This document shows, piece by piece, positions 7,089 through 15,134 of a DNA stretch of 42,314 nt. The position numbers and the translations under genes were made by a program. Source of the DNA: Comamonadaceae bacterium (lineage in GTDB: Bacteria; Pseudomonadota; Gammaproteobacteria; Burkholderiales; Burkholderiaceae_C). The stretch covers positions 1 to 42,314 of the forward strand of contig CANJWZ010000038.1 in the NCBI GenBank assembly GCA_947478725.1. Reading direction: 5' to 3'. Positions within the stretch are counted from its first letter, which is position 1. Every line of letters starts with the position of its first letter. The notes below the pieces were generated by a model. The model was not told where the DNA came from and did not search any database. It was given only the letters and a program-made list of their open reading frames with translations.

Positions 7089-7627
7089 TCCGAACCGTAA
7101 CGGCGCTTAAGTTTTCCGCAACCCGAAGGCCTTCGCGGCCAGCCAGTTTTTTGCGTGCGGGGAGAGGAACGGAGCCGACCCAGCAGGCTTACACAACTGC
7201 AGGGTGACCTCTGAAGTAACATGAATCATTCATTGAGGCTTCCCAGCAAGCATTCGTTTAGCCAGATAGGTCATGACAAGCTCGACAGTGGCCAAAACCA
7301 AGGGGCATTTCCATCAATAAGTCAGAGGATGGCATTGCAACTCTGAAGGAAAAATGCCATGCGTATATCAGTCTAGGCTTGCATTGAAGGGCAGGGGGCT
7401 CAGCCCGCCAAGGTCATCACCACCAATCAGTTCACTGTTGGCAACACCATTGAAGAAGAAGACCTTGACAAGTCAGTTCAGCCTGCAGTGACGTTGAAAA
7501 TCCACGAGGTGGTGTTCGTCACATCATTGCAGGGAAAGGTAATTACGAGTAAGTTGGATGATATTTAGGATAATTTTTTATTTTTTAGATTAATGACGTG
7601 TTAATTACATCTTAGAAAGGATAGTGT
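7089..7627 (+). other. non-coding stretch with a start-less open frame
   Basis: No full gene. On the plus strand a frame is open from 7377 to a TAG at 7566-7568 without a start codon. Its peptide (AQPAKVITTNQFTVGNTIEE, then VTLKIHEVVFVTSLQGKVIT) looks like part of a beta-rich protein, perhaps the tail of a decayed exported gene. From about 7550 the composition becomes strongly AT-rich. Confidence 0.3.
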
Positions 7628-7906
7628 ATGAATAAGTTCATTGCAAATATTTTTAGTGGAATCCTATCCCTGATTCACATCGTGGTGATAGTAGGATTTG
7701 TTTTGGTGATATTAAATTATCAAAAAAATAAAGATTCAGTCGTAGGTATTTTTGGAAGTATCGCGTATGAAAGCGGTGCATTTTATGGAATATTATTTTT
7801 AATATTCTTGTTGTACGTGTTATTTATAGGTCTATTATCTACTTTTGTCGCGATAAATGAAAATCTTGAAGAAATTAATAGCACTTTAAAAAATAATAAT
7901 AAATAA
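7628..7906 (+). CDS. small two-helix membrane protein, unknown
   Basis: A 92-residue, strongly AT-rich gene with a good Shine-Dalgarno sequence (GAAAGGA) before its ATG. The product has two predicted membrane helices (about residues 10-30 and 53-75: ILSLIHIVVIVGFVLVIL and GILFLIFLLYVLFIGLLSTF). A short polar segment joins them, and the acidic, Asn-rich tail ENLEEINSTLKNNNK probably lies in the cytosol. I do not recognise the family. Small proteins of this shape include superinfection-exclusion and holin-like proteins, but nothing here supports those roles. Base composition sets it apart from the operons around it, like the salvage operon downstream. Confidence 0.6.
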   Translation: MNKFIANIFSGILSLIHIVVIVGFVLVILNYQKNKDSVVGIFGSIAYESGAFYGILFLIFLLYVLFIGLLSTFVAINENLEEINSTLKNNNK

Positions 7907-7938
7907 TAAATAATAAATATCCAATTTGCGGTCAAACA

Positions 7939-8021
7939 GCGAAGAAAATGAAATTGCGCCCTGCGCTAGTACCTTTAAAAATAATTTCCAGTCTGCCACC
8001 TGACGACTGCATAGTTAATTA
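7939..8021 (+). repeat. dispersed ~84-bp repeat, copy 1
   Basis: This block matches 15135-15219 in the same direction from GCGAAGAAAATGA through CATAGTTAATTA, with about a dozen differences. It lies just before the IS5 wreck; the second copy follows the Bug gene ending at 14955. The two copies bracket the salvage operon and the second cupin/Bug pair. There is no gene within the surrounding 7907-8145 interval. Confidence 0.7.
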
Positions 8022-8145
8022 GTCGCCGCTGAAATACCGCTGCAACCCACATAGACACTCACTTTTTTTGGATTTTTACGCGTAGCAAATCTCTCACTAA
8101 ACGCAACACCAGGAGTTAATTTCCGGGAGTTTTCGAGAGCCTATT

Positions 8146-8730
8146 GACGCCGCCGCCGAAGATTTTTTCCGCCTGCGCTTAGACCACATGATTGACCTGC
8201 GGCACTCACCGGCGGTGCAGCGCTGGTCGTAAACACCTGCGTAGCAGTTCTTCGGTGGGCGCGCCTACTTTGACCAAGCCTTGCCATGTGACTACACGAC
8301 GCTGGTTAAATTCCGGACCCTGTTGCGCTTCAAGGCGGGTCGTTATGCGCATGCCAAGCAGTTCAAGCGCATGGGCCGGGCCATCAAACACCAGGGCAAA
8401 TTCAAGACGCTGACCAAACAGAAGCGCAAATTGCTCAAGCGGCGCCAGGCCATTGAACCCATCATCGGTCACTTGAAGGCAGACCACCGGATGGATCGGT
8501 GCCACCTCAAGGGCGAACAGGGCGACCGGCTCAGCGCAGTCTTGTGCGCTGCGGGCTACAACATCAAATGGCTACCGCGGATGATTGCCAAGAAGGGGGT
8601 GACCTTCTCACAACGCCTTTATTTGCGCCCGTGTCAAGCAGCCGGTGCGCGGCCCCATTGGGAGCAGGTATTGCGCCAACTCATGCAAATATTCCCAGTC
8701 CCGCCCGCCCGCCGGTCGGTCATCAACTGA
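8146..8730 (+). mobile_element. IS5-family transposase remnant
   Basis: Pieces of an IS5-family transposase lie in one reading frame. The N-terminal motif EDFFRLRLDHMIDLRH is at 8158-8205. Two in-frame stops follow, then an internal segment resembling CDYTTLVKFRTLL, and the conserved C-terminal part AIEPIIGHLKADHRMDRC…LSAVLCAAGYNI. The middle of the protein with the first two catalytic acids is deleted in at least two steps. The C-terminal Glu-containing block is complete, so an ATG-initiated frame from 8281 would make a 149-residue fragment with no activity. No clear terminal inverted repeats were found. Confidence 0.8.
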
Positions 8731-8751
8731 AATCGAATAAATCAGGGGCGA

Positions 8752-9298
8752 CGACGTACTGTCAAAAAAGCTTTAACGCCTTCGCGCAAACGTGAGTTGG
8801 CCAGCGATCTGATCGAGAGATACCGGGCCAGTGAACGTCAGGTTTGCCAGGCCATGCAACTGAGTCGCACCGTCTGCCGCTACAAAAGTGTTGCTGCCAA
8901 CAGCAGCGCCTTGCAGATGCGGATCAAAGAGATGCTCACAGTGCTCGATTGCTACACCCGGGAAAGCCTGTAACCATCAAGACCGATAACGGTCGCGAGT
9001 TCGTCGGCAAGGTCATGGACAAGTGGGCCTGAGAAAACAGCATCGAAATGGATCTGAGCCGACCTGGAAAACCCACCCATAACGCCATGGTCGAAAGCTT
9101 CAATGGCAGACTGCGCCAAGAACGTTTAAACCAGCACTGGTTCCTGAGCCTTGAGGATGCAAAAGCCAAGATTGAGGCCTGGCGGCGGGACTATAACGAG
9201 GTGCGTCCTCACAGTGCGCTAGACTGGCGCACACCGCACGAATTTGGATTGCAGGCTGCTCAGCAAAGTAATCCAGTAGCCGGAAAATCTAACTTCTG
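8752..9298 (+). mobile_element. IS3-family (IS407-like) transposase remnant
   Basis: An OrfB-type N-terminus (KKALTPSRKRELASDLIERY, RASERQVCQAMQLSR) runs to a TAA after LDCYTRESL. In another frame the catalytic region resumes with TIKTDNGREFVGKVMDKW, a TGA stop, then NAMVESFNGRLRQERLNQHW and the C-terminal YNEVRPHSALDWRTP. The second Asp (TDNG) and final Glu (VESFNG) of the DDE triad are visible. The part with the first Asp is deleted and OrfA is absent. A possible right end follows at about 9298-9320. It sits directly against the IS5 wreck, so this was a repeated insertion site. Confidence 0.8.
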
Positions 9299-9319
9299 AG
9301 CGGTACTGATTCGGGGCCA

Positions 9320-9619
9320 GTGTCAAGGAATGAAACAGAAGGTCAAATGCGGAGCATATGCAAGGAGTACTGGTCTGGTCTGCCCTGCCAAGCCGAAGCA
9401 CTAACCAATGGAACATGTAAAAATCACGACAGGCGCAGTTTCGGCCCTAAGACCCCAGAGGGTCGCCACGCCATTGCCGAAGCGACGCGCCGCCGTATGG
9501 CTTCTGGAGGGCGCTTACGGGTCTTCGAAGGGTTTTATCGGTGGCTTGAAGGCGGGGCAGGGAGACGCTGTCTGGGCTTGCCAAAAACCGGGAAAGGCAA
9601 AAAAGTTTTGTTAGGTTAA
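9320..9619 (+). CDS. small HGG/STGPKTPEG-type protein, possibly degenerate
   Basis: A 99-residue frame from GTG. The segment LPCQAEALTNGTCKNHDRRS followed by FGPKTPEGRHAIAEA matches the small proteins common in proteobacterial mobile regions, whose core reads C..pa...G.C..HGG.STGPKTPEGr. Here the HGG is replaced by HDR and STGP by SFGP, and only part of the cysteine pattern remains, which suggests decay. Those proteins lie near phages and transposons and have no proven function. The Gly-rich tail could be out of frame relative to the ancestor. Confidence 0.45.
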   Translation: MSRNETEGQMRSICKEYWSGLPCQAEALTNGTCKNHDRRSFGPKTPEGRHAIAEATRRRMASGGRLRVFEGFYRWLEGGAGRRCLGLPKTGKGKKVLLG

Positions 9620-9815
9620 GCCTTGCAAAGACACTTTAAGCATTCCACAAGTTCCTCCTACTTAACCTCTAAGACTTTACACTCGAAAGAGTCAAAAAAT
9701 ATAATTAAATTTAAGCTTTTAGAGAACCAACTTCAAAGCGTTTAAAATTTAAAAATATGTCAGTATATTTACTATATAATAAATTAAATATTTTTTAAAT
9801 AACTTTAAAATACAA
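9620..9815 (+). promoter_or_regulatory. very AT-rich leader of the salvage operon
   Basis: The 196 bases before apt are dominated by A and T (for example TATATTTACTATATAATAAA), with several candidate -10 boxes and no unique promoter call. No Shine-Dalgarno sequence is visible before the apt start. The composition differs sharply from the GC-richer operons on both sides. Confidence 0.4.
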
Positions 9816-10343
9816 ATGCCAATAAAAAAATTAATTCGAACTATTCCAGACTATCCCAAACCTGGAATAATGTTTAGAGACATAACAACATTAATTAAAG
9901 ATCGTAATGGATTAAAATTGATAGTTAATGAATTTCGTGATCGATATGCTGGGTTAAAAATAGACAAGGTGGCAGGAATTGAATCTCGAGGTTTTATTAT
10001 TGGTTCGCCTTTAGCTTATGAGCTTGGAGTTGGATTTATTCCAATTAGAAAAAAGGGAAAATTGCCTGCAAAAACTATTGGTTGCGATTATGAGCTAGAG
10101 TATGGTACTGATAGGATAGAAATTCATGAAGATGCTATATCAGCAGGTGAGAGAATTCTCTTGGTTGATGATTTAATTGCCACTGGTGGAACAGCTGAAG
10201 CTGCTATTACTCTAATTAAAAAATGTGGTGGCAACATTGTGGAATGTTCGTTTGTAGTTGAATTGCCGGAACTAGGCGGAAAAAAACGATTGGAAAAGAT
10301 GGGTGCCAGCATTTTTTCACTCACTGTATTTGACGGTCATTGA
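9816..10343 (+). CDS. apt: adenine phosphoribosyltransferase
   Basis: A 175-residue type I phosphoribosyltransferase close to the usual Apt length (about 170-183). It opens with the family pattern IRTIPDYPKPGIMFRDITTL, has the VAGIESRGFIIGSPLAYELG dimer and base segment, and the PRPP-binding signature ILLVDDLIATGGTAEAAI (about residues 109-126). The enzyme converts adenine and PRPP to AMP in the cytosol. It is the first gene of a four-gene operon that ends with methylthioadenosine phosphorylase, which releases adenine, so Apt would recover that product. The gene is AT-rich and uses codons unlike the window's backbone genes. A mid-protein Lys/Glu-rich loop is normal for the family. Confidence 0.93.
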   Translation: MPIKKLIRTIPDYPKPGIMFRDITTLIKDRNGLKLIVNEFRDRYAGLKIDKVAGIESRGFIIGSPLAYELGVGFIPIRKKGKLPAKTIGCDYELEYGTDRIEIHEDAISAGERILLVDDLIATGGTAEAAITLIKKCGGNIVECSFVVELPELGGKKRLEKMGASIFSLTVFDGH

Positions 10344-10425
10344 ATTTGACCGCGTGGTTATTAAATCTCCCTAATAAAATTAAAATTAATTGTTTAATTT
10401 TGGGATTTTATATTGAGACTTTTTT

Positions 10426-11535
10426 ATGAAAATTAATGGGCAACCCTTTAGAACCATATGGATAAATGATGATGGCGTATTGAGCGTCATCAATCAACTC
10501 ACTCTTCCTCATGCTTTCGAAATTGTTACTTTATTAGATGTTGATGCTGTTTGTGATGCCATAAGCAATATGGTCGTTAGGGGAGCCGGTCTGATTGGGG
10601 CTACTGCTGGTTATGGTGTGTGGATAGCTGCCAAACAGGCGCCAACAGACAGTCTTGAATCCTTTGATCGCTATGTAAAAACTCAAGCCTTGCGCTTGCA
10701 AGCAACAAGACCTACGGCAAGCAATTTAGCTTGGGCTGTTAATCGCCAACTTAGTCGATTAGCAGCCGGTGGCACAATCTTTGAAAAAATCGCATTGGCG
10801 AAAGCAGAAGCTGAAGCAATTGCCGATGAGGATGCAAAATTTTGCCGTCAGATTGGCGAACATGGCTTGAGTTTATTTGAAAATTTATCTTCATTAAAAC
10901 CTTCAAAAACAATTAATGTTTTAACGCATTGCAACGCTGGTTGGTTAGCTTTCGTAGATTATGGTTCTGCTCTTTCACCCATATATGCTGCGCATGATGC
11001 TGGAATTCCTGTACATGTTTGGGTTGATGAGACGCGTCCACGCAATCAGGGTGCAAGTCTTACGGCCTGGGAATTGGCAAGCCACGCAGTCCCACATAGT
11101 TTGATTGCAGATAATGCAGGAGGGCATCTCATGCAACACGGTATGATTGATATTGTATTGACAGGTGCAGACAGAATTACACGAAATGGAGATGCCGCCA
11201 ACAAAATTGGAACTTACCTTAAAGCTTTAGCAGCTAAAGATAATGGAGTTCCCTTTTACATTGCATTTCCTTCAAGCACTATTGATTTTTCGTTGAATAA
11301 TGGCCTTACTCAAATACCAATAGAAGAGCGATCTGGGGATGAGGTTCGAAAGGTTATTGGTAAATTAGCAGATGGAACAGTGGCTGCTGTTCAAATTTGT
11401 CCCGATCAAACCAAGGCGCGCAATTGGGGTTTTGATGTTACGCCTGCACGTCTGGTTACTGGGCTTTTGTGCGAGAGAGGAATTTGCCCAGCTACAGAGG
11501 CAGGAATTCTTGGTTTATTTCCTGAGAAAGCCTAA
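10426..11535 (+). CDS. mtnA: methylthioribose-1-phosphate isomerase
   Basis: A 369-residue protein of the MtnA/eIF2B-alpha-like family (usual length about 350-370). The family's early substrate loop appears as VVRGAGLIGATAGYG (residues 50-64; most members read RGAPAIG). RPTASNLAWAVNR follows at about 95-107, the catalytic cysteine is in THCNAG (Cys169), and the catalytic aspartate in TGADRI (Asp249) is followed by NGDAANKIGTY. The reaction is aldose-ketose isomerisation of 5-methylthioribose-1-phosphate to 5-methylthioribulose-1-phosphate. It lies between apt and an aldolase-fold gene, and the next gene starts at its final codons (one-base overlap with the stop). The Pro-to-Gly change in the loop is the only notable departure. 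Confidence 0.93.
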   Translation: MKINGQPFRTIWINDDGVLSVINQLTLPHAFEIVTLLDVDAVCDAISNMVVRGAGLIGATAGYGVWIAAKQAPTDSLESFDRYVKTQALRLQATRPTASNLAWAVNRQLSRLAAGGTIFEKIALAKAEAEAIADEDAKFCRQIGEHGLSLFENLSSLKPSKTINVLTHCNAGWLAFVDYGSALSPIYAAHDAGIPVHVWVDETRPRNQGASLTAWELASHAVPHSLIADNAGGHLMQHGMIDIVLTGADRITRNGDAANKIGTYLKALAAKDNGVPFYIAFPSSTIDFSLNNGLTQIPIEERSGDEVRKVIGKLADGTVAAVQICPDQTKARNWGFDVTPARLVTGLLCERGICPATEAGILGLFPEKA

Positions 11536-12140
11536 TGAGTAACTCGCCTAGAGATGATGGTGTCATCAAGTATCAGGCTATCCATAAAGATAGCAGTGTT
11601 CCAGTTCACCTGTATTTAAATCAATTAGATGAAGTTCGCACTAAGCTATTTGATATGGGCCTAGTAGGAGTTTATTCTGATGGAATCGGCTATGGTAATG
11701 TTTCAATTCGTAATGAAGCTGGATGTATAATTTCTGGAACAGCTACAGGTTCAATAAGGGTTTTGGGTGCTAGAGGTTATTGCTATGTTCGGGCTTTTGA
11801 TCTAATGCAAAATACCGTAAAAACTGAAGGCCCTGTTTTGGCGAGTAGCGAGTCCATGACGCATTGTGCGATATATCAAGCCAACTCATCCGTCCAGTGT
11901 GTATTACATATTCACAATCGTGAACTATGGCTAAAATTATTGGACCACGGATGCAAATCAACACCTGCCCATATTCCCTATGGAACGCCACAAATGGCAG
12001 TTAGCATGGCAACTTTAGTAGCTGCAAATTTAGGGCCCTCTAATTTACTGGTGATGGCTGGTCATGACGAAGGAATTGTTGCCTATGGGCACACAATTAA
12101 TTCAGCATTTGATCAAATCCAAGCCGCATTGAATATTTAA
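11535..12140 (+). CDS. class II aldolase-fold protein acting after MtnA
   Basis: A 201-residue class II aldolase/adducin protein. It keeps the catalytic Glu (Glu106 in SSESMTH) and zinc ligands His125, His127 (VLHIHNRELW) and His177 (MAGHDEGIVAYG). The substrate-side glycines appear as GYGNVSIRN and SGTATGS. Its substrate should be 5-methylthioribulose-1-phosphate made by MtnA. Two outcomes are known for this fold: dehydration (MtnB, the universal methionine salvage route) or retro-aldol cleavage to dihydroxyacetone phosphate and methylthioacetaldehyde (the DHAP shunt). The lack of mtnC/D/E in the operon and the YCYVRAFDL and IPYGTPQMA segments, unlike textbook MtnB, favour the shunt or a variant. 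This is inference. Confidence 0.75.
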   Translation: MSNSPRDDGVIKYQAIHKDSSVPVHLYLNQLDEVRTKLFDMGLVGVYSDGIGYGNVSIRNEAGCIISGTATGSIRVLGARGYCYVRAFDLMQNTVKTEGPVLASSESMTHCAIYQANSSVQCVLHIHNRELWLKLLDHGCKSTPAHIPYGTPQMAVSMATLVAANLGPSNLLVMAGHDEGIVAYGHTINSAFDQIQAALNI

Positions 12141-12162
12141 TATATTTTTAAAAGGTTTTTAA

Positions 12163-12921
12163 ATGACTATTCAGATAGGCATTATCGGTGGAAGTGGTCT
12201 TGATAACCCTGAACTTTTTTTAAACGCCAGGGATCAAATTTTGAATACCAAATGGGGAGCGCCCTCATCACCTTTGAAAATTGGGAAAGTTGCCGGAATT
12301 AATGTCGCATTGCTTGGTAGGCATGGAAGAGAACATACCATCCCGCCTACCCAAGTTAACTATAGAGCGAATATTCAAGCATTTAAAGATATCGGCTGCA
12401 CTCACATTCTCGCAACTACAGCAGTGGGATCATTGCGAAATGAAATTTGCAGAGGTGATTTAATAATTTTAGATCAGTTCATTGACTTCACTAAGCAGAG
12501 AAAAATGACTTTTCATGAGTCATTCAATCCACATGCTCCTGTACACACCCCAATGGCCGATCCATTTGACTCTCAATTAAGAGAAATTTTGATTCGCGTG
12601 TGCACCGATCAAGGATTGAGTTTTCATAAATCTGGCACGGTCCTTACAATTGAGGGTCCACGATTTTCTACCCGCGCAGAATCTAAAATGTTCCGCTCAT
12701 TTGGCGCGGACATCATCAATATGTCGGTCTCTACAGAGGTAGCCTTGGCTAACGAGATAGGTATCCCCTATGCAGCTATTGCCATGAGCACTGATTATGA
12801 TTGTTGGAAAGAAGATGAACAGCCCGTAAGTTGGGATGCAATTTTAGAGGTTTTTAAAAGTAATGCCGATAAAGTTACTCAATTACTTTTGGCTGCCATC
12901 CCACGCATAGCCCTTCAGTAA
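12163..12921 (+). CDS. mtnP: methylthioadenosine phosphorylase
   Basis: A 252-residue member of the trimeric PNP/MTAP family. It shows the phosphate loop GIIGGSGLDN, the phosphate/ribose segment RHGREHTIPPTQVNYRAN (53-70), TTAVGSLR, the TIEGPRFSTRAES block (162-174) and NMSVSTEVALA. The adenine-selecting motif MSTDYDCWKED (Asp211 and Asp213) marks MTAP, not guanosine/hypoxanthine PNP. It cleaves 5'-methylthioadenosine (and often 5'-deoxyadenosine) with phosphate to adenine and the sugar-1-phosphate. The gene closes the apt-mtnA-aldolase-mtnP operon, supplying substrates to both branches. The VSTE loop, where human MTAP has TVPE, is a minor departure that could broaden the substrate. Confidence 0.92.
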   Translation: MTIQIGIIGGSGLDNPELFLNARDQILNTKWGAPSSPLKIGKVAGINVALLGRHGREHTIPPTQVNYRANIQAFKDIGCTHILATTAVGSLRNEICRGDLIILDQFIDFTKQRKMTFHESFNPHAPVHTPMADPFDSQLREILIRVCTDQGLSFHKSGTVLTIEGPRFSTRAESKMFRSFGADIINMSVSTEVALANEIGIPYAAIAMSTDYDCWKEDEQPVSWDAILEVFKSNADKVTQLLLAAIPRIALQ

Positions 12922-13062
12922 ATGTTCTTTTAAATAGTTTTCAACTTTTCCCTGAAAAACGACTTTTGGGAGCAGGATTGTGCGCTGGCGCGTCTTGGGC
13001 TTTTCAGGCTGGCGCATCGTTTTGACCGATAGACCCGGCACGATTTATAAGTGAACTTTGAT

Positions 13063-13097
13063 GATTTGTGTAGTCATAATGGGTAAATTCACAAATC
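13063..13097 (+). promoter_or_regulatory. operator-like inverted repeat upstream of cupin/Bug operon
   Basis: GATTTGTG (13063-13070) and CACAAATC (13090-13097) are perfect eight-base inverted arms 19 bases apart. CATAAT at 13075-13080 between them could be a -10 element. Further downstream CAATATT occurs twice (13133 and 13157), 24 bases apart in direct orientation. The site lies about 105 bases before the cupin start. The regulator is unknown and no regulator gene is adjacent. Confidence 0.5.
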
Positions 13098-13201
13098 GTT
13101 GCCCAATACAAAAGCAACTATCCGTCCTGGGTCAATATTGAATCGGCAAGGTGGAACAATATTCGATCAGCCTGAACAGTTAGTCAACAGGAGAGATCCA
13201 C

Positions 13202-13972
13202 ATGGTTGTTTTTGGTTCACGTAAAACGGCGCACTCCAGGAGACGGGCACTGCAGACGACTACAGACATGCCCTACTTCAAAGCTGAATGGATGGAATCG
13301 GGAGATGATCCGATGCTGTCGCCCACTATTTTCATGGTTGAGCAGCCGCCGAACAGCACCGTGGACCCGCACTTCCACGGTCAGAACCAGTTCCAGCTCT
13401 TCGTGGAAGGAAGTGGTGTGATCGGGCAATCGGCTATCCAAATCGTGACTGTTCACTACGCTGGCGCCTACACCGGCTATGGTCCGCTGGCTTCGGGTCC
13501 CGAGGGAATCAAGTATTTCACCATCCGGCCGGTTTGCGAAAGCGGCGCAAACTTCATCAAGGATTCGCGCCACAAGATGGTCCGCGGCCCCAAGCGGCAT
13601 GCAACGTCGCAACCAATTCCGCCATTGCAGGAGGACGAACGGATGGCGCTGGCGGGGACACAGGTCGCAGAGGCGATTCCGGTGGGGGAGGACGGGCTGG
13701 GCGCGCGCGTGCTGCGGCTACCTCCTGGCACCCCCGTCCGCACCCCTTTCCCCAAGGCCGCGAGCGGCACATTCATGATTGTGCTCGGCGGCAGCGTTCG
13801 TTACGACTGCGGAGAACTCTTTCATTGGGAGAGCGTTTTCGCCTCGACGGAAGAAGAATTACCAGTCCTTCGTGCCGGCGCGACAGGCGCCGAAGTGGTG
13901 TTCCTGTTTACCCCTGCCAAGTCGCAAGCCTATCTTGGCTTACACCCCAACCAGCCTCAGGAGACAACATGA
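13202..13972 (+). CDS. cupin-like protein
   Basis: A 256-residue protein with AGGAGA a few bases before its ATG. The N-terminal barrel carries a cupin motif, VDPHFHGQNQFQLFVEGSG (about residues 58-76), with two histidines and a Gln where many cupins have Glu. A second barrel-like part follows (about 160-245) around RTPFPKAASGTFMIVLGGSV and the closing LRAGATGAEVVFLF, so it may be a bicupin with a degenerate second half. The function is not readable. Its stop overlaps the start of a Bug receptor gene (ATGA), so the two are translationally coupled, mirroring the Bug/cupin pair at 2-3.5 kb in reversed order. Confidence 0.78.
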   Translation: MVVFGSRKTAHSRRRALQTTTDMPYFKAEWMESGDDPMLSPTIFMVEQPPNSTVDPHFHGQNQFQLFVEGSGVIGQSAIQIVTVHYAGAYTGYGPLASGPEGIKYFTIRPVCESGANFIKDSRHKMVRGPKRHATSQPIPPLQEDERMALAGTQVAEAIPVGEDGLGARVLRLPPGTPVRTPFPKAASGTFMIVLGGSVRYDCGELFHWESVFASTEEELPVLRAGATGAEVVFLFTPAKSQAYLGLHPNQPQETT

Positions 13973-14955
13973 ACCTTTCTCGGCGTGACGTTCTAAAGGC
14001 CAGCGCATTGGCACCCCTATATGGCCACCTGCCCGGCACGGCTTTCGCACAGTCCAGCTCGACGTTGGCTGGCAAGCAGCTCCGCTTCGTTGTGCCTGCA
14101 TCCCCTGGCACAGTGCTCGACGTCACGGCCCGCTTTATGGCTGAACCGCTGGGCCAGCAGCTAGGCGCCAGCGTGATCGTCGATAGCCGAGTGGGCGCCA
14201 ACGGTATCATCGGTACGGACTACGTGGCGAAGTCGGCACCAGACGGCACCGCCTTGCTGTTCACTGCAGTGCACCACTTCACCAACCGCTGGATTGCCGA
14301 GTCGCCGCTTCCTTATGACCCAGTCAGGGACTTCGCCCCGATTGCGCGCCTCACAAGCGCTGTCAGCATGGTTCTGGTGCCGGCGAACTCGCCCTACAAG
14401 AATTTGATGGAACTGGTGCGCGACATGAAGGCGCGGCCCGGAGAAATTACCTACGCATCGGCCGGCAACGGCAGCACCACTCATCTGTGCACCGCGCTGC
14501 TTAACGACCTTACGCAGACCAGCGCTCGCCACATCCCCTACAAGGGAGCGGCGGGCGCCGTGACCGACGTCGTCGGCGGACAAGTGAGCTTCACCTGTCA
14601 AAGCACCGCCACGGCCATGTCGTTGGTCAAGGCCGGACGCATTCGTCCCTTGGCAGTTACTAGTGGCAGGCGATTGGAGAGCATGCCCGAGATCCCGACC
14701 GTTGCCGAAGCCGGCGTTCCAGGTTACGAGGCAATCTCCTGGGTTGGAGTCATGGCGCCGGCCGCGACCCCGGACTCGCTCGTCCAGCGACTTTCCGACG
14801 CATTCGTCAAAGCTGCCACCGCGCCGGCATTCAAACAATTCTGCGATGCGCAATCACTCACAGTCGACGCGGCGGATACCCGTACCTTCCGCGCCGAGAT
14901 TCCCGCCGACGTTGAGCGCTGGCGCAAAGTAGTGGAAACCCTGAAAAAGACCTGA
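13969..14955 (+). CDS. Bug/TctC-family periplasmic solute-binding receptor
   Basis: A 328-residue receptor. The ATG at 13969 overlaps the stop of the cupin gene by four bases (ATGA) and gives a proper leader; frames extending further left are antisense-like readings of the cupin. The leader has a twin-arginine-like start (SRRDVLKASALAPLYGHLPG) with cleavage near AFAQS. The mature part shows QLRFVVPASPGTVLDVTARF, VDSRVGANGIIGTDYVAKS, ITYASAGNGSTTHL and VAGVPGYEAISW-type elements of the family. Like the other two Bug genes here, it has no tctAB partner. Tight coupling to a cupin suggests that the bound compound is the cupin's ligand or substrate. Confidence 0.9.
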   Translation: MNLSRRDVLKASALAPLYGHLPGTAFAQSSSTLAGKQLRFVVPASPGTVLDVTARFMAEPLGQQLGASVIVDSRVGANGIIGTDYVAKSAPDGTALLFTAVHHFTNRWIAESPLPYDPVRDFAPIARLTSAVSMVLVPANSPYKNLMELVRDMKARPGEITYASAGNGSTTHLCTALLNDLTQTSARHIPYKGAAGAVTDVVGGQVSFTCQSTATAMSLVKAGRIRPLAVTSGRRLESMPEIPTVAEAGVPGYEAISWVGVMAPAATPDSLVQRLSDAFVKAATAPAFKQFCDAQSLTVDAADTRTFRAEIPADVERWRKVVETLKKT

Positions 14956-14985
14956 GCAGTGTGCAGTCATGAGCTTGAATGCGCA

Positions 14986-15007
14986 TGAACTACCTCCAAG
15001 TAGTTCA
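14986..15007 (+). terminator. hairpin after the cupin/Bug operon
   Basis: TGAACTAC, six-base loop, GTAGTTCA form a perfect eight-pair stem 31 bases after the Bug stop. No U-tract follows, so it is at best a weak terminator or a 3' stabilising hairpin. Confidence 0.35.
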
Positions 15008-15134
15008 AGTTATTGTGTGCACACCCCACTGTCAAGATTCAATCGGCGCCAAGCTACTTGGTTTTGTCGTCGGTGTGCCTTCCTATCTGGCCCCGTCGAA
15101 CACCCATGCCACACGTCATCTATTTTTTGAGCAT

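Noticed and set aside
13534..13968. Long plus-strand extension of the third Bug receptor into the cupin gene
   Set aside because: It is a different-frame reading of the cupin. The ATG at 13969 with an ATGA overlap and a proper leader gives the real start.
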